DNA of 64,000 nucleotides from Magnolia sinica (GCF_029962835.1 NC_080583.1:2899001-2963000), one strand, 5' to 3'; counted from the first letter of the stretch, positions 35,350 to 45,318 are shown. The notes: generated from the sequence alone by a model not told the origin. Numbers and translations: made by a program.

Positions 35350-36212
35350 TTTAGGTTGTGTTTGGATGACCATCCAACTGACTTGCAATAATTAGTTCAA
35401 TACAGAGCAAATGATCTAATTGAAGATCCATTTTTTTAGTGTCTGCCCCTCAAATTGCAATTACATTCCTTTAACAATTCAAAAGTAACATAATTTCAAT
35501 ATGGAACCTCACGCATCAATATGAATCCAAAAGAAAGCATCTGAAATCTTGTCATTTAAACTTCATTGAACTAATTATTGCAATTCAATTCAATTCTGCA
35601 CTCAAACACAGCCATAGCAGCAAAGTTCATGTGCAAATCTTTGTTTCTCAGAACCTGTTCTCTGAGACATAGGAAGAGACCATGGTGATAGGCCCCAACA
35701 TAGATGGTAGTTCCCTACAAATGTTCCAGATATGGAGGTCATAGCCTTCAATATTTGGACCATTCTCAATTAAATATAGATTGCTGTCTGGGAGATTTTT
35801 GGAGCATGCTGCATCCATGGTGAGGACCATCAGATCAATGGTCTAGATCACTGATCCATGGACCCCATATGTGTGATCCTGATCCATACTAACACTTCCT
35901 GGTGTTCATGACCCCGTAATTCCTCTTTTAAGCCTTTGACATCATTCAAATACTTCCAAATAATACAAATCATTCATTAACAAAATCTGTGAAGTTGAAG
36001 AGATTTGCATAGGAATTGGAATTGAGAAATGGATTTGAGAACACAACATATGCATGTTTGAGGTAAAGAGATAAAGATTACCAGAAGGCGGTGTAGCTGT
36101 AGAATTCGACGCCCACAGACATGAAGAGAAGAGAAGCTGCCGAGAAGAGCGCCTGCCCCAACCGCAGTGACAAGCTGGCGCTCGTGCCGAAAGACCCAGG
36201 CATTTCATCCAT
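30502..36212 (-). CDS. CASPL5C: CASP-like membrane protein, CASPL5 group (5C-like), three exons
   Basis: This gene encodes a four-transmembrane protein of the CASP-like family, relatives of the Casparian strip scaffold proteins. Exons on the minus strand: 36,212-36,082, 30,906-30,774 and 30,696-30,502, joined at GT...AG borders, giving 152 aa, a normal length. It begins MDEMPGSFGTSASLSLRLGQ. Transmembrane segments are at about residues 20-38, 45-63, 78-103 and 127-149. The family's conserved Arg in or next to segment 1 (R17) and Asp in segment 3 (D87) are both present, and the last loop has C116 and C121. The start is the first in-frame ATG. Intron 1 is 5,175 bp and full of transposons; intron 2 is 77 bp. 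The exact 5C assignment is from memory of the M-D-E-x-P-G-S-F-G-T-S-A-S-L start. Function of this subgroup is poorly known. Confidence 0.92.
31177..31255. mobile_element. Very short Tourist-like MITE (79 bp)
   Basis: Inverted ends GGTGCATTTGGTTGCAC and GTGCAACCAAATGCACC, flanked by TAA on both sides (31,174-31,176 and 31,256-31,258). TTA/TAA duplications are typical of the PIF/Harbinger superfamily. Confidence 0.75.
31694..31846 (-). mobile_element. tRNA-derived SINE, family S1 copy 3 (in CASPL5 intron)
   Basis: Flanked by CGAGTTCCCGAGT (31,681-31,693) and CGAGTTCCGGAGT (31,847-31,859), a 13-bp target duplication with one mismatch. The T-rich end is at the left, so it is on the minus strand, the same orientation as the host gene. 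Confidence 0.88.
31986..32367. mobile_element. hAT-type element, family B copy 2, with a SINE nested in it
   Basis: GGGTTGGG/AACCCAACCC words in both orientations and a right end resembling that of the copy at 32,763. The left end is decayed and no target duplication is certain. The S1 SINE at 32,037-32,131 is inserted inside it. Confidence 0.65.
32037..32131 (-). mobile_element. tRNA-derived SINE, family S1 copy 4, 5'-truncated
   Basis: Same tail and body as the other S1 copies but it stops just short of the B-box-like region, so it is 5'-truncated. Flanked by GGGTTTGGG at 32,028-32,036 and 32,132-32,140. It inserted into the hAT family B copy, so it is younger than that element. Confidence 0.8.
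32763..33189. mobile_element. hAT-type non-autonomous element, family B copy 3
   Basis: Ends TAAGGGTGAAACTTGGG and CCAAGCAGCCCTG. Flanked by GAAGCCGC (32,755-32,762) and GAAGCCGT (33,190-33,197), an 8-bp target duplication with one mismatch. Interior of AACCCAACCC-type words. Confidence 0.85.
34255..34475 (+). pseudogene. LINE-type RNase H fragment in CASPL5 intron 1
   Basis: The plus strand first reads L-K-L-N-V-D-G-A, then, in a second frame, I-I-R-D-G-F-G-N-L-L-Y-A-Y, then N-M-K-A-E-I-K-A-L-L-D-G-L-R-I-C. This is the RNase H-like domain found at the end of many plant non-LTR elements. At least one frameshift (near 34,285) and two adjacent stop codons (near 34,434) break it. No upstream reverse transcriptase is seen, so it is a small 3' remnant, or an insertion truncated on its 5' side. 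Confidence 0.65.
34549..34793. mobile_element. Tourist-like MITE (245 bp)
   Basis: Ends GGGCCCTTTTGGACACA and TGTCCAAATGGGCCC form an inverted repeat. Flanked by TTA on both sides (34,546-34,548 and 34,794-34,796), as expected of PIF/Harbinger MITEs. Confidence 0.85.
35098..35348. repeat. Three GA/CT tracts in CASPL5 intron 1
   Basis: Two (GA)n tracts (about 35,098-35,146 and 35,189-35,233), both introduced by CCAACTTGAGAG, then a (CT)n tract (35,289-35,348). The repeated lead-in suggests that the first tract was duplicated with its flank. Confidence 0.95.
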
Positions 36213-36376
36213 AGGTAGAAAAGAAGGGGTGCATGGAATTGACGGCGGTGATTGCCTTCTGCCTTGACTCGGCTCATCTTGGCCGTTCAATTCTCACCAT
36301 TTGCCATTCAAAGCTTCTCATCAATCAAAAATACAATACCCTTTACCGAAAACAAGGATTTCCGTAGAATCTGATT

Positions 36377-36815
36377 AGAAGAACTCAACGAAGACCTATG
36401 CAGCAGTTGGATTTCCCTTCTCTTCCATTTCTGAAGAGAAATCCAAGAAAACAGAACGAAATCTGCAGATTCTGATGAGAGCTCAAATCAAAAGCAGTTT
36501 GGGAGTTGGGTTCCTCTAGTCTTGGATTTATATAGAAAAAAATCAAGAAAAAAAGTTCTGCAGATTTTGGTATGGAAGAACTCAATCAAAAGCTATTTGG
36601 GAGTTGGGTTTCTCTTGTTTCTTTTATTTCCAAAGAAACATAAAGAAAATTCTGCAGCCTCCAGTGATATAAACCCAATCAAAAGCTATTTATGGAATTG
36701 GGTTTCTATTGTTTCTTTATTTCCAAGAAAACAGAAAGATAATTCCGGAGATTTCGATGATAAAAACCCAAACAAAAGCTATTTGGGAATCGGGTTTCCT
36801 TTGGTTTTTTTATTT
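36377..36815. repeat. Minisatellite (93-98 bp units) upstream of CASPL5
   Basis: The landmark CAAAAGC recurs at about 36,489, 36,587, 36,680 and 36,773, with a weaker first unit from 36,377. Units contain TTTGGGAGTTGGGTTTC, a poly-pyrimidine part and TTCTGCAGATT. It lies 165-600 bp upstream of the CASPL5 start codon, in its promoter or leader. Confidence 0.85.
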
Positions 36816-36929
36816 TCCCTGCTAGACAGAATTTCAGAGAAAAGGAGGGAAATTGAAGGACAGATGCTGGTGCTTTGGATTGCAGAAGCTTCTCTTTTTC
36901 CAGCTTTTCTTCAGGAAAGATGGCGGTAG

Positions 36930-37344
36930 AATTGCCGGGTATATCGTTTTGGGCGGTTGGGATCTGACACGTTTCTTTCCTTTCCCGGGAGAAAGATAAC
37001 GATCAAATCGATGATACTCGGATGAGACCATCCATACACGTGCACCCAGTTGCCTTACATTTGGCATGTGCCTCATTCCATCTAAAGCGTCCAGATTGTG
37101 GGCCTCACTTTAGATGGAGCATCTGATGATCTTCATCTCTTATTGTTTTTAATTCGTTTCCTAGTTGGAACAATTAAGTATTTTCATCCTGACCATTACA
37201 ATTAAGTATTTTTCATCTTGACCGTTAATGGCCTTAAATCGGATAGTTTTTGGGATTACCTGTTAGTTGTAATTTTTAGTATGGGCCCATCACTATGTTG
37301 GTCATGATTTACGGTTTGGATTGTGCAAGATGTAGACTAACTCA
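36930..37344. other. Intergenic, no gene recognised
   Basis: A short direct repeat occurs near 37,170-37,215 (AATTAAGTATTTT followed by CATC-TGACC wording twice). Otherwise nothing. Confidence 0.4.
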
Positions 37345-37357
37345 ACTCATTGATCAA

Positions 37358-37510
37358 GAGGGTCCTTACTCCTACTCGGGTGGTAGGCTCTTAAGAGTTT
37401 CAACACCGGGTCAAGGGTTCGAGTACCCATAGGTGGTGAAATTCCACCACGGCGTGCGTGCGTGGGGTATGTGTGCGTGTAAGAAGAAGGAAGAATAACA
37501 AATAAAAAAA
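37358..37510 (+). mobile_element. tRNA-derived SINE, family S1 copy 5
   Basis: Perfect 13-bp target duplication ACTCATTGATCAA (37,345-37,357 and 37,511-37,523). On the plus strand the head has GGTGGTAGGCTC and GGGTTCGAGTACCC, then a GT-rich part and an A-rich tail. This is the most complete copy for defining the family. Confidence 0.92.
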
Positions 37511-37523
37511 ACTCATTGATCAA

Positions 37524-38754
37524 AATAGTAATACAATACACTGGCTGCGGATAGCTCTTGATATGCAGGTACTAAAAATGATAAACGTGGAAAATATTAA
37601 ATCAATGTACACCTACTAAATTGTGGGACCCACCGTCTCCAAGAATTCTAACCCCTTCCGGGCGAATACTTGTTTTTTAATATGTGACTATTGCATTTTT
37701 TTTTTTTTAACTGTTCACTAAATGTCCAAAAGTCTAATATTTAGATAACCAAATAAGAGTTAGGTTTGCTACATGACAAATCTAAACTAGTGCTATAGTT
37801 TGAAAGGTTTCATTTGAATTTGTATGCCACGTGTGCAATGTTTCAATAATTTTTAACTACATGTGTACCATCCATCGCACTCTGCCAAAGTATTAAAGTA
37901 TTTCTCTAAAATGAATGCATGGATACTCAAAAAAGTGGAAAAAATTAGCACCTAGATGAGTAGATGAGTCCGTGTTATGCCCTTTTTTTTTAGCCGCTCC
38001 GAAAGTTTTTCACTGATTTATATTTTTAGGGTATAGAGCTTCGTTTTTTTTGCGAAAACATTTCTGCCTATCAAAGAAAAGCAGCCTAAAAAGGCAGGGG
38101 TTATTTTATCTTTCTAAGGTCGTACCTACAACTAGTAGTCTAGTTTAGTAATTAAAGTTTTTTTTGATTCGAAAGAAAAAACGAAGGTTGTCCATGGTCT
38201 ATACTAGAAAAGTATTCAAAAGTGTACGGTTAATCATTCAGTCAGGTGGTATGTGTGTACTTCAATCCAGACCGTATAAATCGGGGACTCGTTGTAGGTG
38301 GACATATCCCAAAAATAGATTGATGGATTGATCATAAACGCCCCACGTTTGGATATTGAAGGACTCTTGTGTAAAGAATGAGTTCCACGTGCCTTAATTC
38401 ATCAATCAAATGGCTAGGATTGAACGATCGGAGTGGGCCACAACTTGGATAATCCATAACCGAAAGTAACATCAATCAGTCAATCTTAGCCATTCTATTG
38501 AAGGAGTTTGGGGGAAAGATAGATGGTTATGAAAGAACGTCAACATATTCTTAGTCCGTCCATTCTTCTCTCCTCTAATTCAATGGTTTGGAGTTTCGAA
38601 TCCGTGTGGACTTCGGTATCTAATCCATCCAATGTAGCCCCACCTGATGATCCGTTCGGATATTGTACGGATTTTCCAGGTGTACAGAAAATCTTCTCGT
38701 TGGCAAGTTGAGTACAGGAGCTGTTCAAACTTTAGGGAACTTCCCATGAGGTCA
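37524..38754. other. Intergenic, no gene recognised
   Basis: AT-rich sequence with several T or A runs. No recognisable domain or transposon ends. Confidence 0.4.
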
Positions 38755-39045
38755 AGCTATGTGGGCCCCGCATTGATGCATGTTGAAAATCTACCCCATT
38801 AGTCAGATGCACCATTCCATGGTAGGCTTCTAGACTTAAAAATCAAGTTAATCCATGACTTGGATGGGCCACACCACATATAAAAGTTGAGAGGGGTTAC
38901 CCTCCCATTAAAACGTTCATAATCATTTGTTAGGCCCGATATGTGTTTCAAAAATCCAGCCCATCCATTATATGTATCCCATGTGGATGAGGGGTTAGAC
39001 CAAGTTTCAGATGCATCCAAATTTTATGTGGGCCCCACCAAGTGC
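38755..39045. mobile_element. Palindromic MITE of family Q
   Basis: Ends ATGTGGGCCCCGCATTGATG and TTATGTGGGCCCCACC form an inverted pair. The inner wording (CATTCCATGGTAGGC, GATGGGCCACACCA) differs from family P. Related copies at 40,395-40,757 and 47,645-48,078. Confidence 0.55.
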
Positions 39046-39205
39046 TTTTATATGTTTTAAGCATGTATTCACATAATTTTAGATGTTATAGCCTGCCTAA
39101 GTTCCTCATACGGCTGATTTTTGGAATATCTTATGATTGAAAGGGGACCATCAAACGCATGGTGTTGATGTTCAACACGCATCAAAGTAGGACTGTGTGA
39201 ATCAT

Positions 39206-39206
39206 T

Positions 39207-39262
<56 letters not shown>
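39206..39262. repeat. Compound (TA)n(TG)n(AG)n microsatellite
   Basis: Three dinucleotide tracts joined directly. Confidence 0.95.
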
Positions 39263-39829
39263 TAATGCTCACACACAACTAATTGGAAAAATTATATTAG
39301 TCTAACTAGCTGTATATTAAACAGTAAAAAATTATTATCACCATAAGTAATATAACTAGTGTGTATTCATAATATCAGGTTTTATAAGAGTATGATAGAA
39401 ATTATATGTCAAAGATCTAGCCTATCCATAAAATAGGGCATACTAATTATATTTTATCTGCTAAAACTTAATAAACGATCATTATCACTATAGCCACACA
39501 TATAAGTTGAATATGTACGGTTGGAATAGATTTTTAATAGCTCCGTTTTCTTGTAAATAAATATCATACAATTAATCATTTAAAAATATTTTTATGTCTT
39601 TCACATGTTAAAATAAATAAATAAATAAAATCCTATGTAAGTAATGGATGAGATTTCTTATACATTTAGTTCAACGCACAAATACATCACATGTGTGCAG
39701 CTTCCTTAGTCATCCCATTTCCTATTAACATCCGTTGCCTTATTGCCTAGTTTACATATCACTGCATGTTAATAAATGCTCTCCTGCATAGAGAAGGAGC
39801 TCCATGTTACGTGGCAAAATGAGTACCCA
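39263..39829. other. Intergenic, AT-rich, no gene recognised
   Basis: Strongly AT-rich with no open frame of note. Confidence 0.4.
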
Positions 39830-39837
39830 GATTGAGT

Positions 39838-40371
39838 GGAAACGGAGTGGCTACTCCTGACACCTGCCCTGGAGCTGATGATCGGTGCTCTGTGGGCCCC
39901 ACCATGATGTATGTGTTTCATCCATTCCGTTCATCCATTTTAAAATATCATTTTATATCTTTATCCCAAAATTGTGAGGGATATAAATCTCAAACGGATC
40001 ACACCACAGGAAAAAAAAGTGATTGGATATCCATCATTTAAATCCTCCTAAGGCCCAATGTACTGTTTATTTGAAATCCAATCCGTTTATTAGGTCATAA
40101 AGACCCAGATGAAGGGAGAAAACAAAGATCAACTTGATCCAATACTTTTGTGGCCCCAAAAATTTTTTAACGGTCGAAGTTCATTCAACACTGTTTCCTG
40201 TAATGAGGTCCACTTGAGATTGGGATATACCTCATTTTTTGTGTATTACCATAAATTGATCTAGAAAAATAGATAGACGGAATGGATGAAACACATACAT
40301 CATGATGGGCCCACAGAGCACCGACCATCAGCTCCGGGGCTGGTGTCAGGGGGAGTAGCCAATCCGTTTCC
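39838..40371. mobile_element. Full-length palindromic MITE of family P (534 bp)
   Basis: Ends GGAAACGGAGTGGCTACTCC and GGAGTAGCCAATCCGTTTCC. Flanked by GATTGAGT (39,830-39,837) and GATTGAAT (40,372-40,379), a target duplication of 8-9 bp with one mismatch. No coding sequence. Confidence 0.88.
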
Positions 40372-40394
40372 GATTGAATGCGCCTCGCTGTTGT

Positions 40395-40757
40395 GTCAAT
40401 GTGAAATCCACCCAAACCATCACTTCATGTTTGATCTAGGGCTAAGAAATCTGCCGATCTTTGTTTCAGTAGGGCCACATGATTGAAAATATTTTACGGG
40501 AAAATCTCACCCTCTACACTGTTCCCTAAAATGTGACCCAATTGAATCCCACGTGAGCTTTATTTTTTAACCTTTAAGGATATCTTTTGGTTTCCCATCT
40601 AATGGTGTAATGTATTCTACGGCGGTATAGTGGGCCCTGTAAAAATCGAGGGTGGATGTCTCTCTCCCAACTATTTTCTTTGGTGTGGGTCAATTGAATA
40701 ACAAATCATCCTGATTTTTAGGTTACTAGCCCCGGATTACAAATAAAATGATGGGAG
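40395..40757. mobile_element. Palindromic MITE of family Q
   Basis: Wording such as CAGTAGGGCCACATGATTG and TATAGTGGGCCCTGTAAAAA in arms of opposite sense. Ends not resolved. Confidence 0.45.
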
Positions 40758-40775
40758 TTTGACCCAGTGAAATAT

Positions 40776-41334
40776 CCGTGCGGATTAGCTACTGAAAAGT
40801 TGAGTAGGAAACTCGCTACTGAGTGACATCAAAAGCTCCGTGGGGCCCAACATGATGTATATTTTGTATCCACACCGTCCATCCATTTGGAGAGAACATT
40901 TTATGGCATGAGCCAAAAAATGGCTAAGATTCAAAACTCCAATGAACCCCATCACAGGAAGCAATAGAGAGAGTGACGCCCACCATTAAAAACTTCTAAG
41001 GGCAACAAAAGTTTTTGATCAAGCTGATATTTTTTTTTCCCCTTTATAATGTATTTTTTAACTTATTAACGGGTTGGATCTCAAATAAACATCATAGTGG
41101 ACCTTAGAAAGGTTTCAACGGTAGATGTCACTTTCTCCACGATTTTCTGTAGTGGGCCCATTACAGATTCTTATCTACCTTATTATTTGACTCTCCTCCT
41201 AATATAATATCTCCAAATGAATGAACTGTGCGGATATAATACATTTATCATGGTGAGACCCACGTCACTTGGTGACGTCACTTCAGCAGCGATCTCGCTG
41301 CTCAACCTGTCACTGGACACTAGCTAACCCGCCT
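40776..41334. mobile_element. Palindromic MITE of family P
   Basis: Ends GTGCGGATTAGCTACT and AGCTAACCCGCCT are inverted counterparts, then GTTGAGTAG near the left and CTCAACCTGT near the right. It lies directly before another copy. Confidence 0.75.
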
Positions 41335-41345
41335 CTTAAAATATC

Positions 41346-41876
41346 CGACGCGGATTATATACTGACAGGTTGAGTAGCCGGACTGGCTACTGAAGTGACG
41401 CCACTAAACTATGCGGATCCTATTGCGATGTATGTGTTGTATCCGCGATGTTCATTCATTTGTAAATATTATTTTAATAAATGATCTAAAGAATGAGGTA
41501 AATCCAAATCTTTAGTGCGCGACACCGTAGAAAACAACGGGAAAATTGATGCCCACCGTTGAAACCTTTTTAAGGCTCACCATGATGTTTTTTTTTGAAA
41601 TCCAACTTGTTCAAAAGTTATAAAAGGCATTAAAGAAGGGAAAACACAAATATCAACCTGATCAAAAACTTTTGTAGCCTTTAAAAGTTCTTAACGGTGG
41701 CATTACTCTCCCCACTGTTATCTGTGGTGGGATTTACTAGAGATTTGGATGTAACTCATTCTTTGGATATTACCCTAAAATGATCGCTCTAAATGGATTG
41801 ACGGTGTGGATACAAAAAATAACATCACTTCAGTGGCAGTGTCACTACTCAACCTGTGAGTAGCCAATCCGCGTCC
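41346..41876. mobile_element. Palindromic MITE of family P with 9-bp target duplication
   Basis: Ends CGACGCGGATT and AATCCGCGTCC. Flanks TAAAATATC (41,337-41,345) and AAGAATATC (41,877-41,885) agree at 7 of 9 bases. A 9-bp duplication points to the Mutator superfamily for family P. Confidence 0.78.
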
Positions 41877-42162
41877 AAGAATATCATTGCAGGCTTACCG
41901 CCTGCACTGGTCCGGGAAAATAGTATAGTACCGAGAAAAGATCGAGAGAAATTTCCTACCGTACCACCCATATATGGCCCACGAACTTTGTAAGTCCACT
42001 TGCTTTTACCTTCCAAGAGTAAGCCCTGGCTGTACGGATAACTTTTCTCAGGTCAAAAATGCCTCCTTTTCCTTCCGTAAGCGGATCGGCTGGTACTCGA
42101 AGACGAGCGCTGACACTCCTCGATCTCCAAGTTGTACGATCGGTTCAAAAGAGATCCAAGTT

Positions 42163-42620
42163 ACATGGGCCCCATAATTATGTATTTATTATATCCACAA
42201 CGTTCATCCATATTTCGAGGTCATTTTAAAGCATTATCAAGAAAAAAAAAAAAAATCATACCCAAAGATCAGTTGGACCACACCACAGAGCAGCAGGATT
42301 ATTGATTTTCACCGTTAAAAGTTTTATAACGCCCACCATAACATCTGTTTTCCATCCAATCTATTCATAAGGTCACAAAGACCCGAATGAAGAGGAAAAA
42401 ACAAAGACCTGAATGAAGCGGAAAAACAAATTTCATAATGATCCAAAACTTCTGTGACCCCTAAAAGGGTTTCAATGGTAGACATTCAATCCTCCACTAC
42501 CTTTTACAGTATGGTCCACTTGATAGCTAGATCTATCTTATTTTTCATCTCAACCCTTAATACGAGTTCACCAAATAGATGGACAGTTTGGATATAACAC
42601 ATACCTCATAATGAGATCCA
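42163..42620. mobile_element. Palindromic MITE of family P nested in the MULE
   Basis: Left arm ACATGGGCCCCATAATTATG, right arm TAACACATACCTCATAATG, inner GTTGGACCACACCACAGAGC. It contains a short duplication near 42,375-42,430 (GACC-GAATGAAG-GGAAAAA wording twice). Its presence shows that the MULE is older than this insertion. Confidence 0.7.
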
Positions 42621-42767
42621 CAAAAAGCGGTAGAGATTACAACAGGGAAAAAAAAAAAAAGCCAGCGAGTCGGGATCGACCGAGTTGGGACCCTAAACAT
42701 AGTGCCGCAGCAATCTGTGCACCTTTTTTTTATTTTAAGTGGAGAACTTTATTCTACCTACATTTTT

Positions 42768-42770
<3 letters not shown>

Positions 42771-42826
<56 letters not shown>
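42771..42826. repeat. AT microsatellite in the MULE left part
   Basis: Pure (AT)n of about 56 bp. Confidence 0.95.
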
Positions 42827-42828
<2 letters not shown>

Positions 42829-42899
42829 TTTTCTTTTTCATTTCTTTCTTTATTCATTTAACAAGAATATCTTCTAAACCAAAATTAGTTACTTGACGT

Positions 42900-42995
42900 G
42901 CTATATATGATTTTAGGGTAGGAGAAGCTACTTTAGCCAACCGACCTCGTTATTTTCAAAGATTCCATCAGGTCAATGGTCCAAAATCTATTTTA
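42900..42995 (+). repeat. Fragment of LTR-like repeat R1, copy c, in the MULE
   Basis: Shares GGTAGGAGAAGCTACTTTAG-like wording and the GATTCCATCA...TCAATGGT block with 11,870-11,990. It ends abruptly where the tandem array begins. Confidence 0.65.
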
Positions 42996-43843
42996 TTCAC
43001 TTCGCGATCAATTTCAATCCTTCACGGTCAATTCCATACATTTCACGGTTAATTCCGGCGATTCCCCTTCACTTCATGGTCAATTCAATTCATTTCACGG
43101 TCAATTCCATGCATTTTATGGTCAATTCCGGCGATTCCCCTTCACTTCACGGTCAATTCAATTCATTTCACGATCAATTCCCTTCACTTCATGGTCAATT
43201 CCATGCATTTCACGGTCAATTTCGACGATTCCCCTTCACTTCACGGTCAATTCCCTTCACTTCACGGTCAATTCAATTCATTTCACAGTCAATTCCCTTC
43301 ACTTCACGGTCAATTCCGGTGATTCCCCTTCACTTCACGGTCAATTCAATTTATTTCACAGTCAATTCCTTTCACTTCACGATAAATTCAATTCATTGCA
43401 CTGTCAATTCCATTCACTTCACGGTCAATTCCATGCATTTCACGGCCAATTCCGACAATTCCCCTTCACTTCACGGTCAATTCAATTCATTTCACGATCA
43501 ATTTCCTTTACTTCACGGTCAATTCCATGCATTTCATGGTCAATTCGCTTCACTTTACGGTTAATTCCATGCATTTCATGGTCAATTCCTTCACTTCATG
43601 GTCATTTCCATTCATTTCACGGTCAATTCCGGCAATTCCCCTTCACTTCACGGTCAATTCCATGCATTTCACGGTCAATTTCCTTCACTTCACGGTCATT
43701 TTCATTCATTTCATAGTCAATTTCCTTCACTTTACGGTCAATTCCATGCATTTCATGGTCAATCCCGGTGATTCCCCTTCACTTCACGATCATTTCCATG
43801 CATTTCACGGTCAATCCCCTTCACTTCACCGTCAATTCCAGTG
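42996..43843 (+). repeat. Left tandem array of the MULE (core TTCACGGTCAATTC)
   Basis: About forty imperfect units of 20-22 bp with core TTCACGGTCAATTC. Units alternate between endings CATGCA, AATTCA and CCTTCAC, and a longer variant adds GGCGATTCCCC about every few units, giving a higher-order pattern. The plus strand is free of stop codons over long stretches in all three frames simply because the unit contains none. Confidence 0.93.
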
Positions 43844-44672
43844 ATGATGATGAATATGTTTCTAGGTGACTTCTTTCACAAAATTACAGATTAATTTTGA
43901 AGATATTGATGCTATTATAGGATAAAGAACCTGCTACGAAGAAAATATGATGATGGAACAATGTTTAACTTGTGCTGCAGCCCAATTGTATAATTCTTGC
44001 AATTCCACCTCCAATCAAGATCTTGCTACCTCTGATGCAATTAAGATCACTTGAGAAGTAAATCCTAAAGATATGTGTTCATAGCTGTCAAGTGCAAAAA
44101 AGGATTCTTTCCTTGATGATTGTGTAGCTATTATAGTCAGGGTGTTTACTTTTCAACATATGCAAAAAGATTGAATCTAGCTTAATGTAGATTTATTGAT
44201 GTTGCTAATCATATGTTGAAAGTCGTTCAATTCATATGCTTTATTCAATGTACTATTATTTGTGGGGAGCATGTTGCATTATTCAATACACTTTGTTTTT
44301 CCATGATGGTAGGATGTGAAAAGAGGTCACCATTGTTTTGAGTAGGAAGGTAAGATGTATACATCTTGGCTTCTGTGATTGCCTGAGTGATGTAGCATTA
44401 GTTTGGAGGCTGACTAGTGTGAACCTCTTGTATCCTTCTAAACAGGCTTGTTTTTCTTTTGCTTGGTGCACATGCTGATCTAGGAAAAGTTCGCTCTGTA
44501 TGTTTCTCTTCACATGTAACTTTGTTTTTGCACTAGTTAAAAATCAATGTGTGAGTAAAAAACTAAAGCAGTGTATATGTTCTTTGCATTAGATCTCCAG
44601 CTTCTTATTGTTGGGGCGTCATGTTCAAAATCACTAGGTCTCCAGAAGTGTATATGTTCTTTGCACTAGTCA
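43844..44672. mobile_element. MULE interior, unrecognised part
   Basis: AT-rich with no recognised domain. GTGTATATGTTCTTTGCA occurs at about 44,572 and again at about 44,649, and the block CTTCTTATTGTTGGGGCGTC (about 44,602) recurs as CTTCTTACTGTTGGGGCATC at about 44,926 at the end of the transposase fragment. These are internal duplications. Confidence 0.6.
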
Positions 44673-44910
44673 GGGAATTGACCGTGAAATGCATGGAATT
44701 GACCGTGAAGTGAGGGGGAATCGCATGTAATTGACCATGAAATGCATGGAATTGACTGTGAAGTGAAGGGAACTAACCGTGAAATGCATGGAATTGACCG
44801 TGAAATGAATGTCTTATTAAAAATTTGAATCGTAGTAGTAAGAAATTTGCAATTTCAAAGAAAGCAACAAATGTATTCAATATATAACATTCACAGTCAT
44901 ATTACAAGAT
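44673..44910. repeat. Small array patch plus unique tail, duplicated at about 46,315-46,520
   Basis: The patch 44,673-44,812 is in the orientation of the right array. It is followed by a tail (CTTATT-AAAATTTGAATC ... ATTCAATATATAACATT) that recurs in the same order and orientation after the right array at 46,428-46,520. So array edge and tail were duplicated together. Confidence 0.8.
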
Positions 44911-45318
44911 ATGTTCCACACCCAAACTTCTTACTGTTGGGGCATCATGTTCGAAACCACTGTAAGCCACCGGGTCTTTGAGTATTGCCTCATTAACGCG
45001 CTGCATTGTTTCGGTGAATAAAGGAATGTAGTGATCTAGATGCTTCAATTGTGCTGCCAAGAATATTCTTACATCTACGTTATCTTCAATTACAGTCGGA
45101 AGGACTGATTTGTTTGTGCAAGGATATAATCCTTTCAACCTAATATCATAATCCTCAGGTCTACTCTTCGCAATCCATTACATTTTTTATAAAAGCTCAT
45201 CATATATAGTGTCAACGCCCACAACAGTAGTTTTCGAGTCTCCACCCTTGTACATGTATTGATTGTTTTCACTTACTAACTCCCCACCATATGAGCATAA
45301 GATGATTATTGAAGCCAT
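44902..45318 (-). pseudogene. Decayed MULE transposase N-terminus (PB1-like), fragment
   Basis: On the minus strand, the ATG at 45,318 opens M-A-S-I-I-I-L-C-S-Y-G-G-E-L, then Y-K-G-G-D-S-K-T-T-V-V-G-V-D-T-I-Y-D-E-L-L, then R-L-K-G-L-Y-P-C. This follows the pattern of the PB1-like N-terminal domain of many plant MULE transposases (GG-x-W/L, Y-x-GG-D, T-Y-x-E-L). Two in-frame stop codons lie near 45,175-45,195, and the reading ends at 44,902 with no transposase core. Assignment rests on pattern memory only. Confidence 0.55.

Larger units (their letters stand above)
30907..36081 (-). other. Intron 1 of CASPL5 (5,175 bp), transposon-filled
   Basis: Bounded by GTAATC at 36,081 and CTGACAG at 30,907 (minus strand). 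It holds two S1 SINEs, two hAT family B elements, two Tourist-type MITEs, a LINE RNase H fragment and three GA/CT tracts, listed separately. The parts at 33,200-34,250 and 35,400-36,080 show nothing recognisable. Confidence 0.85.

Noticed and set aside
35942-36277. 111-aa open frame overlapping CASPL5 exon 1
   Set aside because: Out of frame with the CASPL5 protein, runs into the intron and has no family pattern. Kept only as a possible upstream ORF.
16255-37480. tRNA genes suggested by the B-box-like GGGTTCGAGTACCC and GGTTTCGATTCCC words
   Set aside because: The sequences do not close into a full cloverleaf, they carry bodies and A-rich tails, and they are flanked by target duplications. 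They are SINEs.
42996-43843. CRISPR-like array
   Set aside because: Units are contiguous 20-22 bp tandem repeats without unique spacers, in a plant genome and inside a transposon. Not CRISPR.
42976-43844. Open frames of 246, 162 and 105 aa with repeated H-F-T-V-N-S / F-H-G-Q-F words
   Set aside because: All three frames of the plus strand are open because the tandem unit contains no stop codon on that strand. There is no start context or domain, and the reverse array gives the same peptides. Treated as a repeat array.
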